Part shown: positions 1 to 12,900 of the stretch, piece by piece
How positions within the stretch are numbered: the stretch's first letter is position 1
Layout of the letters: every line of letters starts with the position of its first letter
Assembly: GCA_918026815.1 (NCBI GenBank)
Contig: CAKJVC010000011.1
Location: 248,001 to 312,000 of the forward strand
Direction of reading: 5' to 3'
DNA: 64,000 nucleotides
Origin: Chalara sp. BL73
Taxonomy: Eukaryota > Ascomycota > Leotiomycetes > Helotiales
The notes under the pieces: model-generated
The model's database searches: none
Seen by the model: the letters and a program-made list of their open reading frames with translations, nothing else
What the model was told of the DNA's origin: nothing
Position numbers and translations under genes: made by a program

Positions 1-189
1 ACGAAAAGCAAAAGCAAGCCGTCGCTGCTAGCGTTGTTTTTGCTGCTAGCGAATTTTATAACGATTTTCTAGCAGGATTTTCTAGTTTTTTAAACTTTTT
101 CTAAGCAAATCAAGATTTTGTTAATAGAACTTTGTTAACAATTCAAAGTAATTAAAGTTGCTTTTAGGTTTTTATGTGTTTTTTGAATA

Positions 190-3100
190 TAAGTAGTTTT
201 TTTATTTAACGAAGTACTTGATTTGTGTTTTAACGTATTTGCAGTTCAGAATTTGTTTTATTTTATATTCGGCGTTTAAGTTAACTAAAAGAATTTCGAT
301 TTTTAATACTAGTAAAACGCTCGGTAGTGCTTTTTTAAGCAAAAATACGTAAAATACTAAATAAATATTTATGTTTTTAAGTAAATCCAATTTATAGTTC
401 AAAAGTTTTTTGACTTTTTTGATTTTGTACAGTTTTAATTTTTTGTAGTCTAGTTTGTTACTTGGTTTTTTAGTATTAATGTTTTTTTTAAACAAGTAAA
501 CTTTTTTTTTTTTTTCGAAAGTAAGCTTTTGACTACGTTTTTTATTGTAGTAGTAAGCGTTTTTTTCTGCGACAAATTGCAGGTTTTCTGCTAGTTTTTT
601 GTGCAAGTTTTTAATGTTTCGAACTTGGATTCGAGTATACTTGTTGTTAATGTCCGTAATTCCTGGTTTTTGTATATTACTAGCTTGTAGCCGTAATTAG
701 CGAAAAATAGTAAAACTAGTGTTGTTTTTGTAGTCGAACTGTTGTATGCGAATTGTGCGAACGGTAATAGTTGGACTTAATTGTTTTGTTTGTAATTAAT
801 ATAGCATTTCAAATATGTTTTTACTATTTAGTTTATTTTTTCGGTTTAGCTATTTGTTTGCAAGTAGAAAAACGTAAATAGCTTTTTTTTGGCGCTTAGT
901 TGCGCTATAAAGCTTGTTTAGAACTTAAATGTAAAAAGCTTGTTTTTGTCCGATATAATTTTTTTTAGTAACTTATGCGAAACAATTACTTTCCTGAAAA
1001 AAGTGTGTACGAAGTTTTTTGCCGTGTTTAACTCGCAGTAAAAAACAAGTATTATATACTTCGTCAGTTTTTCTACTATAACTAAAATAAAATCGTATTT
1101 TACTTTTGTTACTAGGTTTTTAAACTTTGAAAGTTTAACGATAAAGTTTTAAAATATTGATTTTTATAGTATAAGCAGTATCGAGATTATTTGTATTTGC
1201 TTATAAAAAACTCGGCGTAAAACTTTGTTTTTAATGCAAGTATCGCAACCGTTAACTACCGTTTTTACCGTGCTTTTTAGTTTCGGGCACCAGAAAGTTT
1301 TCGCAATTTTTTTATACGTTTTTCTGATTTTTTAGTGTTTGTGTACAAAAAAGCTGTATTATTCTTTAACGAAACTTTTTTTGATCTTTTTAAGTAAATA
1401 CAGCTTTTCTGTTTTTTTTTGTCGAAAAACTTCGTTTTTTTCTTCGTTTTTTTTAAAAGCTTTTTTTAACATTTGTTGTACGCCCAGATTTTTTTTAGCG
1501 CCGTTCTTGAATCGTACTAGCTATAGCTTAGTAAAGTTATGTTTTATTGTAGCTGCGATTTTTTTAATGTTTAAAACAAAGTTTTTGTTTTTGAGTTTTT
1601 TAAACAAAACTGTTTTTTAATATACTTTAAAGTTTTCGTATTTTAGTTTTTTGCTAAGCGCGTTAGTTTTCGCGTTGTTTGTTTTGCTAACGTGCTTAAT
1701 AATTAAGTCGAATTCTGCTAGTTCTTTAGTTTATTTAGCTAGCTTTCGATTGTTTAAGATTTTAGTAGTAGTAAAAGTTCAAAAATTTATATAGTCAGTA
1801 TAAATAGTAACTGTGAACTTTGCTTTTTGTAAATAAATACGTTAATGTTTTAATGCTTCTATAATTGCAAGCAGTTTTTTTTTATAGATATTGTAGTTTT
1901 GTTCTGTTAACAACATTGTTTTTAAAAAGTAAACAACGAAATGCAATTTGTTATTGTCGTTTTCTTGAAAGTGTACTGCTTTTATAGTTGTATTTGAAGT
2001 ATTCGTTTCAACTATGCTTTTTTTGTTTTTATTGTAATGTTAAAAAATAAGTTTTTTAACGAACCTGTTTTTGATTTTTTTGAAAGCTGTTTTTTGATTT
2101 ATTTTTTACTCGAAAAAAACGTTTTTTTTTATTAGTTGCGTTAAAAAATAAGCGAGTTCTGAGTATTTTTTAATAAATTGTCGGCAAAAGTTGACGAATT
2201 CCAAAAATGACTGTACATTTTTAATATTGCGTAGTAACTTCTATTTCTGGATATTTTTGATTTTAATAGGATTTATAGCGAAATATTTTGCTTCGACAAT
2301 ATATTCCAGGAAATTTATTTTAGTAACGCTAAACTTGCATTTCGATAGTTTTAAACGAAAATCTATTTTCGCGAATTTTTTTATAACTTGTTTTACATGC
2401 TTTTTATGTTTTTTCGGCTTTTTTAAAAAAATTAAAATATTGTCGAAGTAGTATACAACTGTTTTTTACAGAAATTTTTTTAAAATATTTTCGTTTTGTT
2501 TTTAGCAAGTCGCAAAAGCATTAGTCAAGCCGAAAAGTATAATCGTGTATTTTTATAATTCCGAAAGTAGTATAAAAACTGTTTTTTATTCGTAGCTTTT
2601 TTTGATTCGTATTAAAACAAACGAGCTTTTTTAATCGAGCTTAGTAAATATTTTTGTTTTAGCCAGGCTGTTTTGTAAATACTAGCCGCTAAACACAAAA
2701 TATACATTTTTTATTGTAACGTTGTTCAAGCCGCGATAGTTTACGCAAAGTCTTTTTTTAAAGTTCTTTTTGTTTCTTTTTTTTTTGCGTACTAGCAGCA
2801 TATTCGATACTGCCGGTAATTTGGATTTTTTAATTTATTTTTTCTTTGCTGACTTCTGCACATATTTTTTAAGCGTTTTTAAAGTCTGTGAGTTGTAAAG
2901 CTTTAATTTTTTAGAAAATAGCTTTTTCTTTTTTTTCAGATTAATTTCATAGTTTTATAGCTAATGTTTTAGCAGAACATGCATGTTTTGTAAGTTTTCG
3001 AACAGCTGTAAAAACTTTTTGTATAGTACAAGTATTTAGTCGAACGCATTTTTTGTGCTTCGCTATACTGGATTTTCAAGTTTTTAAGATTTTAGCTTGA

Positions 3101-4180
3101 AAAAAGCAGCGCTAGCTTTTTTTTCGCTATGCGTATTCTGTAAGTCATTTTTTACACAAGTGCATTTGTTGAACCGAATGCTGTTATTCGTTCAGTTTAT
3201 ATTTAAGTTATACTTTTTGACTTAAAAAGTTCCGAAAATAATATTATGTTTTTTTATTAGTATAACGTTAAAAACTATTTCTTCGGCGTGCTTTTTTAGT
3301 ATAACTATTTTTATAAGCAAAGTTTTTTTTTTGACTTATTTATTCGTGCCGACGTTTTTGCTGTCGATTGCCGTTATTTAGTATAAGCGTTGCTTGTATC
3401 TGGTTTTAATAGCTTTTTTTTAGACATACTTTAAGTTAATATACATTTTTATAGCTTTAGTGTTAATTATAACTTTTGTATAAGCTTTTTTTAGCTTTAC
3501 AGTCTTTTTAAGCTAGTATAGTCTCGATGTAGCTGTTGCTTGTTTTAGCTTTTGTTTTTAAATAACATTGCTGTATATAGCGTTTAGTTATATTTTGTAA
3601 TCGGGCTTTTTTTTTATTAATTTATAAAGTTTTTTTTTTTTCAAGTAGCTAAGTTTTCGTTTTTTGTTTTTCGCAAACATTTTGTAGTCGGAGTTTTTAG
3701 TTATTTTACACTAGAAGCGGCGTTTTTTTTGTTTGACTATTATTTCTTAAATGTCGCTTTTTTCCAAGTGTTGTTTTAGCCCCGGAAGTTTTTTTTTCGC
3801 CGCGTATTTTTCGATAGTTTTTCCGTTTGCTAACTTAAACGCTACGCGGCGTTCGTTTTCGTATATAACTTCGGCTTTCATGCCGAAAAGTTCCGCGTTT
3901 ATACTTTTTTTTTATAGCTTTTTTCAGTAGTCAGACTTTTTTATGTTTGTTAGAAAAAACTATACTTTAGTTTTTTTTTCGAACAAAGCTAACTTTTATT
4001 TTTCTTTTACTTCTGGGTAAAGCTTCGGAGCTAGTATTAGGCTTATAGTTCTTGAAGCAAAAAATTCGGGTCTCGAAAATTGTATAGCTATTTCTATATT
4101 TTCGAGTTTTTTTTTAAAGAATTCGTGAAAAATTTTTCGTGCTTTATATTTTTCTACTTGTTTTTCCGCGCAAGCTTTTT
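190..4180 (-). pseudogene. pol of element C (protease, RT, RNase H, integrase, chromodomain; decayed)
   Basis: Minus-strand remains of a Ty3/gypsy polyprotein. Reverse transcriptase is recognisable around 2,100-3,100. The active site near 2,440-2,455 reads YFDN instead of the family's YLDD, and is followed by 'LSKCKF' and 'FLEYIV'. Integrase remains lie at about 780-1,700. The C-terminal end at about 202-606 has the chromodomain-like pattern 'ILNCKYVKTQIKYFVK', after which Trp codons are lost. Stops interrupt all frames. RT would copy the element's RNA and the integrase would insert it, with the chromodomain directing insertion to modified chromatin. The loss of an active-site Asp and the many stops make this copy inactive. 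Confidence 0.75.
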
Positions 4181-5130
4181 TGACTTAAATAGCATTAGCT
4201 TGTTTTTTGCTGTTTTTTTTATAAAACGAAACTATATGCTTTTTTTTGCCGCAAGTGTAGCACAGTTTGTTTTTTTTTTTGTGCTGCATTTCTTTTTTGG
4301 ATATAAACTTTTTTTTTTCCGTAGCGTTTAGCTTTATAAGTTTTAACTAACAGTTTAGTTTTTTTTTTGAATTACACTTTTTTTTTTCATTTTTCTGGTA
4401 CCGACGTTTTTTTATAGACTTTTAGTTTTTGTGGAAATTACTAATTCTGTTGTTTATTAGTACAAACATTTCAATTAAAGATTTTATATTTGTAAAGTTG
4501 TTTATTCGAGCGAGCTCGGCTTAAACATAGACTTTAAGTTTTTTTATGTAATAGCTAATTAAAGCTTGTGCGTTTTAGCCGGTTTAAGCTGCATGTTTCT
4601 TGAATTCCGTAACGTAAGCGATAATCGTTTTTGTCTGTTGCAAACTATACAAGTGTCGCTCGGCGGTCTTTTTTTTATTTATGTTTTTAAACACTGCTTT
4701 AATTGCTTTTTTGAATCTCGACTATTTTTCTAACGCTATTTTAGTAGCTGTTATGTATTTGTCGATGTTTTTATTATACTAAAAGTAATTCTTTAAAAGC
4801 GGCATAACTTATTTAGCTGCGTTTTTTTTAAAATAAAAAGCAGCAAACAAACAGTAAGCTTTTTCGTAAAAAAACTTATTATTATTGAATTTCTGATAAA
4901 TTTTTATTTGCAAAAAAAAAGTTTTAAAATTTTTTTTGTTTTTGTAGTATTTGTCCGGCAAAAAAACTTTCAAAGTTTCCGAAACTTCGACTTTAGTAAA
5001 TTCGACGTTAAAAAGCTCGATGTTTTCGTTTTTGTCGGTAGCAGTAGTGTTTAGAATAATTACTTCTTTTTTTGCTTTTTGTTTTGTTATACTAGCGAAA
5101 AAGCTTCCGGTGTTAAGTGCTATATTGTTT
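4180..5130 (-). pseudogene. gag of element C (decayed)
   Basis: Minus-strand frames between the 5' LTR and pol translate to a capsid-like region. It contains a retrotransposon-gag pattern of the type 'EFKKHAA...ALISYYIKKLK' (about 4,500-4,640). It is followed by one zinc knuckle, CYTCGKKKH, at about 4,215-4,265. Several stops lie in positions where family members have Trp or Gln. No good ATG is visible at the expected start: an ATA codon stands where ATG could have been, which a G-to-A change would explain. Gag would form the virus-like particle of the element. This copy cannot make it. Confidence 0.65.
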
Positions 5131-5157
5131 AGTTATTTTAAAACTTAGTGCTTAAAG

Positions 5158-5610
5158 TATAACGTACGAAGTAGCTTTAAGCTTAAGTAGCTGAATTTGA
5201 AGCTTGTTAGTTAGTATAGTATATATGAAATAAACTAGACACTGCTTTTTACTAAAGAGTAAAACGTTACAAGTATAACAAAAACTATATTGCTAAACTA
5301 TAATAAAGTTTAAACACGAAGCTTTTAAGCTATAAAACTACGACTATTTATATATTATAGTTGAATTGGAGTTTATTGGAGTTTCTAGAGTTTATATAAA
5401 CTTTTAAGACTTTTTCAGACTTTATTACGTGACACGGTCGCGGTTTCCAAAAGTTAATAAGCCGTTTGCTTTTTTATTTACTTAAAGTCCTAGGACACTG
5501 GCTGATTCTGGGACCCACATCCCTAGGATCCCCATTGGTCCCGGGACGCCAGAGCGTCCTGGGGCTCCCCTCCTGGGACCTCAGCAGGTCCCAGGATTCG
5601 GTTCGTGACA
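5158..5610 (-). repeat. 5' LTR of element C
   Basis: Read on the minus strand it starts TGTCACGAACC at 5,610. A TATATAAA box lies near 5,395. I place its end at 5,158 because the next bases (CTTTAAGCACTAAG) match the sequence just after the 5' LTR of family B, and because GTTATA is a plausible mutated GTTACA end. The outer part, about 5,504-5,610, is GC-rich and looks unmutated; the inner part is AT-rich. The inner boundary is an inference because the second LTR is outside the window. Confidence 0.6.
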
Positions 5611-7032
5611 AAATGCGTCAAACTACGTTTTAAAAGCTGTGCTCAGCTAACTTAACGCAGAAAAAAAATAGCAACTAACAGTCTATTATTTACGGAAGTT
5701 TACATCAGCAAAGCTCAACTATAAAATATACGACAAAAAACTACTCGCTATCGTTGATGCATTTCGCGAATAAAAAAAGTATTTAAAAAGATTTAAATAC
5801 TAAGTACAAGTGTTAACAAACTATAAAAATCTTATTGTTTTTACTACTACGAAAAAGTTAAACCGACGCTAGGTTAAATAAGCGGAAAAACTCGCTTTAT
5901 ACAACTTCAGAATTTTATATGTTAAAAAAACAGAAAACGTTAAAGCAAATGCGCTTAGCAAAAAACCCGAATACTTTTTCAACAAAACGTATGTTTCGCA
6001 CGCAGTATTACAACAAAAAAAAGACTCGTTGGTATTCAACAAAAAAGAACTTTTTATAGCAACAAGAATAAAACATCGAGTAGAAAACTCAGGGCTTATT
6101 TAAGTTTACGAAAAAGATTTTATAGCTACTAAAGCTTTCAACAAACAGAAGCAAAAATTTACTACGGACAGCTCAGGAATTTTTCGCTACTACGAGAAAA
6201 TCTATGTTTTATTTACATTTAGAACGACTTTTGTAATAAAACAACATAAACTATTTGCACATAGACATCAGGGGATTGCTAAAACAATAAACAAAATCTT
6301 TAGAAAATACTATTTTTTAGGAATAAAGAAAATAGTTACTAGAATAGTCACCGAATGCGACACGTGTATTCGGAACAAAGTTTCACGCTATGCTTTCTAT
6401 AGACTAATGCAATCGCCGACTACTTTAAACAAACCATAAAAGTCTATCGCATAAAACTTCGTAGTAAAGCTACTATTTTCTAAATAGCCGGTTTCGGGAA
6501 AATAGTACGATTTAATATTTGTTATTGTAAAAAGAACTATTAAATACTGCTACTTAAAGCTATATTTGGAAAGCAGCACAGCAAAAGACTTAGCTTACAT
6601 ATTTTTTAAAGTCGTAGTTGCGAACTATAGAACTTTTACAAAAATCATATTAAACAAAAACAAATTTTTTATATCTAAGTTCTAAACAACGCTTACTGCG
6701 CTTATAAAAGTAAAAAGAAAGCTATTAACGAGCTTTTATTTACAAACTAATAAACAAACAAAAAAACTTAACTAAACAATAAAAGCGTATTTCAGATGTT
6801 ATGTGAACTACAAGCAAAACAATTAAGTCGAACTTTTACCGCTCGCGCAATTCGCATACAACAGTGCAATTAATGAAACAACAAAAGTATCGCTATTTTA
6901 TGCTAATTATAGTTACGAGCCAGAAGCATATTATAAACCAAGCAAAAATAAAGCGCACTTACAGTTCGCAATAGTTAAAGTCGAACAATTACAAGCACTG
7001 CACTTGCAGTTAGCCGAAAATATCGGATTTTT
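5611..7032 (+). mobile_element. Element B3, left fragment (RNase H and integrase)
   Basis: Plus-strand pol sequence that aligns base for base with 12,060-13,480 of B1. It holds the RNase H core ('LKAVLS' then a 'SRKF' motif) and the integrase zinc-binding, core and C-terminal parts. Its 5' portion is displaced by element C. At 7,032 it is cut by element A and resumes at 27,085 with the same reading order (in B1 the bridging sequence is continuous near 13,490). Mutations differ from those in B1 and B2, so B3 is an independent and older insertion; both younger B copies lie inside the element that interrupts it. Confidence 0.85.
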
Positions 7033-7235
7033 TGTCAGGCGCCAGGATGTCACGTGCTAAAGGGCACTAAGAGGGGCTCGGTAAAGGCACTGAGGCTTGG
7101 CATGTATGGGCACGTAGGGAGTCGCCAGGGGTTCGGAGGGTATAAGTAAAGGACTCGGGACGTAGTAGAGAAGGTAAAGATTAGTTTTCGTATTAATTGC
7201 AGTTGACTTGTGCCACTCTACTTTAGCACTTTACA
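7033..7235 (+). repeat. 5' LTR of element A
   Basis: 203-bp repeat starting TGTCAGG and ending TTACA, nearly identical to 25,805-26,007 and 26,882-27,084. It contains CACGTG near its start and a TATAAG motif about 110 bp in. The left flank TTTTT matches the right flank of the 26,882-27,084 copy. Confidence 0.9.
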
Positions 7236-7301
7236 TTTTAATCTTTTTCACAAAGTGTAATTCGGCACGAGTCAGAAAAGTATCGCACTCAAAACGCTAT
7301 A

Positions 7302-8484
7302 GTGTCGAAAAGAAAAAAAAAAGCAGCTGAATCTGCTTTTACAGCTTGTCGATTTATTACTCGGTCTTTTACAGAAAACTTAAATCTTAATTTACCTAGT
7401 ACAACTCGTGTACGCAAAAAATCAAAAAAAAGTCAACACTCGAAAAAAATCGAAAACAAAACGCTTCAAAAACGGCAAAAAAACAACGTTATTATAAACA
7501 CACAAAATACATTAGCCCGCGAGCTATTTATTGTAGCAAAGTTTCAAAAAAAAATACGTCAAACGAAGCAACGCAAAAAGCAAAAACTTACAAAAGCAAG
7601 CAACGCTGCTAAAAAACTTAAAAAAGTCAAAAAACAAAAAAAGATTTTAAAAAAGCAGTTGCGTAGCTTAAATAACTTCGAAAAAAGCCAAAAACTAGCC
7701 GAAAAAAAAACCAAAGCGAAACGCCGCCGACACACCGGTAAAACGCTTTTAAACAAAACAGAATTTAAAAAAAAGCTTAAACGCTAACTATTTTTTCAGC
7801 AACCGGTACTAAAACTTAAAAATTTACTTGATTTTAAAAAAAAAACTTTATTAAAAGTGCAGTTTTTTGTATTAGTCGCGAAACGCTGTTTTAAAGCAAA
7901 CGGAAATTACTACTTTTTTAATAATACGCGAAAAATAAATTATTGTGTTTTTGTTTTCGATGTAATAACAGAACAAAAGTAAAACGACTATAAGTCGAAA
8001 GTAAAAGTCGGCAATACTATATAAAAAAAGTTTGTAGCTTTTTTTTATAATTGCTTTACGAATAAAAACAATCGAAAACTAAACGCGGCTAGCAAACTAA
8101 AAAACGCTAAACAGCGAAAAAACCAGTCGGTAAAAACTTTTACAATATATCTAGAAACGTTCGAAAAAAAGCTAAGAATCGTAAATAATGCGCACTGTTA
8201 ACGTACGCTATTCGAAAAGCTTAAAAATAACCTGAAAGCAAATATATTGCGCTATAAAAATTTTTTTAAAAGCCGGAAAGCGCTAATATTTTTGGCCCGA
8301 AAAATAAAAAGCGCAAAAAAAATCATTAGCAACTTTAGTAGCTCAAATAAAAAAGCCACAAAAAACCCGCGAAAAAGCGCTAATGCTTCTGCGTTTACGG
8401 CCGAATTAAAAACGCCGGCTTAACGTTTTGCAGTAAAAAATACTTAAAAAAACACAAAAAGCACTTTAAGTAAAGCGAATCGCA
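7302..8484 (+). pseudogene. gag of element A, 5' part (decayed, split by B1)
   Basis: The frame opening at 7,302 stays open for 161 codons and is extremely Lys-rich (basic N-terminal region). Downstream frames carry the retro-gag pattern 'FTIYLETFEKKLR' followed by 'LFEKLKNNLK' (about 8,130-8,240), but with stops. The frame 'STLSKANR' runs into the B1 insertion at 8,484. Its continuation, with two zinc knuckles, is found on the minus strand from 16,993 leftwards because that block is inverted. Gag would assemble particles and bind RNA. The first 161 codons could still be translated, but I see no reason to think they are used. Confidence 0.7.
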
Positions 8485-8834
8485 TGTTACGCGCATCGCT
8501 AACAGGCTTATGCCTTAGGGGCCTGAGGCTCGGTAGACTTGGTTTACACAGAGAACCCCTGAGGTAGGATCACGTGATGGATCATGGATCATGCTATGAT
8601 TCACGATCCATGGATCATAGCGCTTGCAATAATCCAACACACGAAAGAATCTATATAAGTAGATAGCTTTTCTTTAAATAAGAGTTTCGTGCTTAACTTA
8701 ATATAGTATCTTAACACTATACTGTTATCGGGATTTTACTCCTTATATGTAATATACTTACTTTTTCCTAGACTAACAACTTTCGGACTAAAATCTTTTA
8801 TTTATATCAGTTGTAAGCTGATAAGACCGTAACA
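8485..8834 (+). repeat. 5' LTR of B1 (350 bp)
   Basis: Starts TGTTACGCGC and ends ACCGTAACA. It has CACGTG at 8,571-8,576, nested GATCCATGGATC palindromes, a TATATAAG box near 8,652, and a CTATACTG region before the R/U5 part. The first ~150 bp look unmutated; the last ~70 bp are AT-shifted relative to the other copies. Confidence 0.93.
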
Positions 8835-8875
8835 CTTTAAGCACTTGTTTTAAAGTACCTGTATCGCGTATAACA

Positions 8876-9727
8876 ATGTCGACAACTAGTTCAACTTCAC
8901 GTACCTTTAAAAGCTCAGCGCTATCTGAAGCTTTACTACTAATTCTACAGCTTGTTTATATGCTACAACAAGTCAAACTATTTAAAGTCTAGGAACTTAA
9001 GACTTTCGACAGCAATCGACAACACTTTCGCTTATACGTTTTACAATGCGAAATTTACATTCGTATAAACTCGCTATTTTTCGAAAGCTAGAAACAGATA
9101 GTTTTGTAAACAGTATTCTTCTTGACAGAAACCGCTTACGATTAGATTTCTACTTATTTAAAGAACTACTTCGCTTATTTACATAACAAGAAAAAAATCG
9201 AAACTAATCTTATTTTTAACAGTTATAAAAAATACGTCAGTCAATTTACTCGTATGTTCGAGAACACGAATAAAGAAATAAAAGCGAAACGAAACATTCA
9301 GATGTGTAAGCAACTTACTAGTATAACGGAATACACAAAGCGTTTTAAGCTGCTAGCAAAAAAAGTAAACTAGAATAACAAAGCTTTTACTGCGCTTTAC
9401 TACAAAAGTCTTAAGAAAAATGTTAAGAATAATATTGTTCGAAAAAAACGACTAACCAACTTTACTGCTATAAAAAACAAAGCAATTAAAATTAATACTA
9501 GACTGTATAAAAAACGTATAGAAAAAAGAAGACAGTATTTTTTAGAGTTCAGCAAACGGCAGCACTTTCAGAAACCCCGTTATTACTTACTTATAAAACT
9601 GAATGCGTTCCAAAAAAAGCTTAAGCAAAAAACAAATTTATTCAAAAAAGAAATGCAGCGACGACGCGACAAAAAGCTATGCTTCGAGTGTAGACTGCTA
9701 AAGCACATAGCTAGCTTTCACCGCTAA
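8876..9727 (+). pseudogene. gag of B1 (decayed)
   Basis: ATG at 8,876 lies 42 bp after the LTR (matching start at 23,118 in B2). The first residues, MSTTSSTSRTFK, are shared by B1 and B2. The capsid region (about 9,000-9,560) is interrupted by stops where B2 has Gln or Trp. A zinc knuckle CFEC-x4-H-x4-H ends the frame near 9,680-9,722. The last ligand is His, not the usual Cys, in both B1 and B2. Role if intact: particle formation and RNA packaging. This copy is inactive. Confidence 0.75.
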
Positions 9728-9989
9728 AAGCAACTTTAAAAAAGCCAAAAACAACTCAACATTACGAGCAGAAAAAAATACAACAAAGCACTTAGCAAAG
9801 TTTTGGCCGTACTTAAAGCTAAAAAACTAAAAGTGCCAAAAAAAAAACTAGAACAACAACAAATCTATACTTAACATAACGCTACGTGCATTAAGTATAA
9901 AATAAAATGCAGTGCAACCTGGAAAAACAAATGCTTTAGTTGTTATTTCGACAAAAATAACGAATAAAAAAAAACAAGCAAAACTATAA

Positions 9990-12900
9990 AAAAATTCTTA
10001 TTTCAGATAAATAAAGCAGCTATTGAATCAGAATCCGATAGAAATTAGAATGTAAGTTTAAAAATAAATCGGCTTTTAAAAATCTTTGAATCAGAAAAAC
10101 GAATTCTGTATAAGTTACTATTCAGAGTTGATTAGAATAACTTTAAAGCACTTTCTAGAAAATATATAGTCAATAACACTTTAGCAAAAGAAATTACACT
10201 TTAGCGCAGACTAGAAATTATCAATAAAAAAATCTTTAAAAAAAAAACAAAGCTAAAAGAAATAAAAGCAAAAAAAAAAGCTAAAAAACGCAGCAAGTAA
10301 AAAGCAATACTTGCGTCAAGTTTAATCGACGAGTCTAAAAAAAACAACGCAGCGCATTACCGATATTCACAATATAAAACTTTTTACTGGACTGTATACT
10401 ACACGAACTATTGCACATATTATTATAACGCTAAACAAGCAAAGTAGTACTTAAAGCGAAAGCGGATAATATACTTTAAAAATAACGAAAAAAAAGAACT
10501 AAAAAAGAAACTTTGCGCTTTCGAGAAAAAAGAACAATTATTCGTTAAAGTCAAGCTAAAAACATACAACATAACAGCTATAATAAACTTTAAAGCTACG
10601 AGAAACTTCGTATTACCGAACGTAATAAAGCATTTCGGAATATTTACATAAGTCAAAACTGATTTATACACTTTTACGATAGCTGACGGCACGAATGCAT
10701 CGTACCGAAATAAACTTGTAAATATCGAAACATTAAAGCTTAAAATAGACACAAGTAACTACATAAAATAGTTACAACTAAACGTTACTCGAATAAAGCG
10801 GCATAAAATCATTTTAAGAATGCTATAGATTATAAAGCATAACTTAACGATTAATTAGCAAACAAAACAGCTCGTTTTTAACAGATGCTAATATGCAGTT
10901 AAACTTAAGCTATTGACTATTAAGCTAACAGAAAGCAAAAACAAAAAAGCACAACTAAAAAAACTCGACTAGAGCTCAAAAAAAGTTTGCGCTATTTCCA
11001 AAAAAAAGCCAGATTACTTAAACGAAAAATCACATACTAAAAAAATGCTTAAAAAGTATAAAAAGTTCGAACGGCTATTCTCGGAAGAACAAAGACTCGC
11101 AGCTTTGCCGGAACACAAACTATAAAATCATGAAATACTATTAATCGAAAAAGCAGTGCTTTCAAAAAAACCAATTTACTTATTATTTACAAATAACTTG
11201 AAAACGCTTAAAAAGTTCATCGACTCCGGCTTAAAAAAAAGAATAATTAAAAAGTTAACATTACTAGCAAAAAGCTCGGTGTTATTTGTGCTTAAACTAG
11301 ACAAAACTAAAAAGTTGTACGTCGACTATCGGAAGTTGAACAACATAACAGTTAAAAACCGCTATGTACTACTAAAAGCAGACGAAATAAAAAATCGCTT
11401 GCAAAAAGCCAAAATATTTACACAGCTAAACTTACGAGATGCGTACTATAGTGTGCGAATCAAAAAAGGCGAAAAATAAAAAACAGCTTTCGGAACTCGG
11501 TACAAACATTACGAGTTTACAGTTATACTTATAAAACTCACGAATGCTTTAGCTACTTTTTAAAAACTAATTAACAATATTTTTATGCTATTCTTAAACG
11601 TTACTTACATATGCTATCTAAATGACATTTTGATTTATTCCAGTCGAAAAGAAAATTACAAAAACGATGTCAAAGCAGTATTATGTGCGCTGCACGATGC
11701 GAACATAAAACTCAAACTATCGAAGTGTCGATTTAAAGTCAAAAAAGTTATATTCTTGAAATATGTAATTTCTACAAAAGAAATCAAGATAAACCTAGCG
11801 AAAATCAAATTCATTTTGGAATAGAATGCTTCAACATACGTCAAAAACGTACAATTATTTGTGGAATTCGCTAATTTCTATCGAAAATTTATTAAAAAAT
11901 ATTCGGAATTAGCTACTTTATTAACTCGACTTATTCGGAAAAACGTAGTTTTCGAGTAAACAACAGAAGTATAAAAAGCGTTCGACAAGTTAAAGCAAGC
12001 TTTTACTACTGCTTTTGTATTTCTTGCTTTCGATGCAAAAAAAGAAATCAAAGTAAAAACCGATGCATTAGATTATGCTTTAAAAGCTGTGCTTAGCTAA
12101 CTTAACGCGAAAAGAAAATAGCAACTAACAGCTTACTATTCACGAAAGTTTACATTAGCAGAATTCAACTATAAAATATACAACAAAGAACTATTCGCTA
12201 TTGTTGATGCATTTCGCGAATAAAGAAAGTACTTAAAAAAATCTAAATACTAAGTACAAGTACTAACAAACTACAAAAATTTTATTGCTTTTACTACTAC
12301 GAAAAAGTTGAACCGACGCTAAGTCAAGTAAGCGGAAAAACTCGCTTTATACAACTTTAGAATTTTATATGTCAAAAAAACAGAAAACGCTAAAGCAAAT
12401 GCGTTTAGCAAAAAACCGGAGTACTTTTTTAACAAAACATATGTTTCGCACGCGGTGCTACAACAAAAAAAAAACTTATTAATATTCAACAAAAAAAAAC
12501 TTTTTATAGCTACAAAAATAAAACATCGAGTAAAAAACTCGAAGTTTATTCAAGCATACGAAAAAGATTTTATAGCTACTAAAGCTTTTAACAAACAAAA
12601 GCAAAGATTTACTATAAACAGCTTAGGAATTTTTCGCTACTACAAAAAAATTTATGTCTTATTTACACTTAGAACGACTTTTGTAATAAAACAACATAAA
12701 CTACTCGCTTATAAACATCAGAAAATCGCTAAAACTATAGACAGAATTTCTAAGAAATACTACTTTCCAAAAATAAAGAAACTAGTTATTAAAATAGTTA
12801 CTGAATACAACACGTGTATCCGAAACAAAGTTTCACGCTATGCTTTCTATAAACTAATGCAATCGCCGACTACTTTAAACAAACTATAAAAGTCTATTGC

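Larger units (their letters stand above)
1..5610 (-). mobile_element. Ty3/gypsy retrotransposon, family C (truncated by window start)
   Basis: Decayed LTR retrotransposon on the minus strand. Its 5' LTR lies at 5,158-5,610; gag, pol and a terminal chromodomain follow leftwards, and the 3' end is outside the window. It sits inside the RNase H region of element B3: immediately right of 5,610 the B-type plus-strand pol begins abruptly, whereas in B1 the same pol sequence is continuous around 12,060. The coding strand is strongly A-rich and full of stop codons, as expected of a RIP-mutated copy. The order gag-protease-RT-RNase H-integrase-chromodomain is that of chromoviruses. It shares the post-LTR sequence CTTTAAGCACT with family B, so the two families are probably related. 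Confidence 0.85.

Noticed and set aside
1339..5148. Plus-strand frames in the left 5 kb (e.g. 1,339-1,620, 4,080-4,331)
   Set aside because: Phe/Ser-rich mirror frames of the minus-strand element C pol and gag.
7559..7756. Minus-strand frame opposite the Lys-rich gag start of element A
   Set aside because: Phe-rich mirror of a Lys-rich coding strand.
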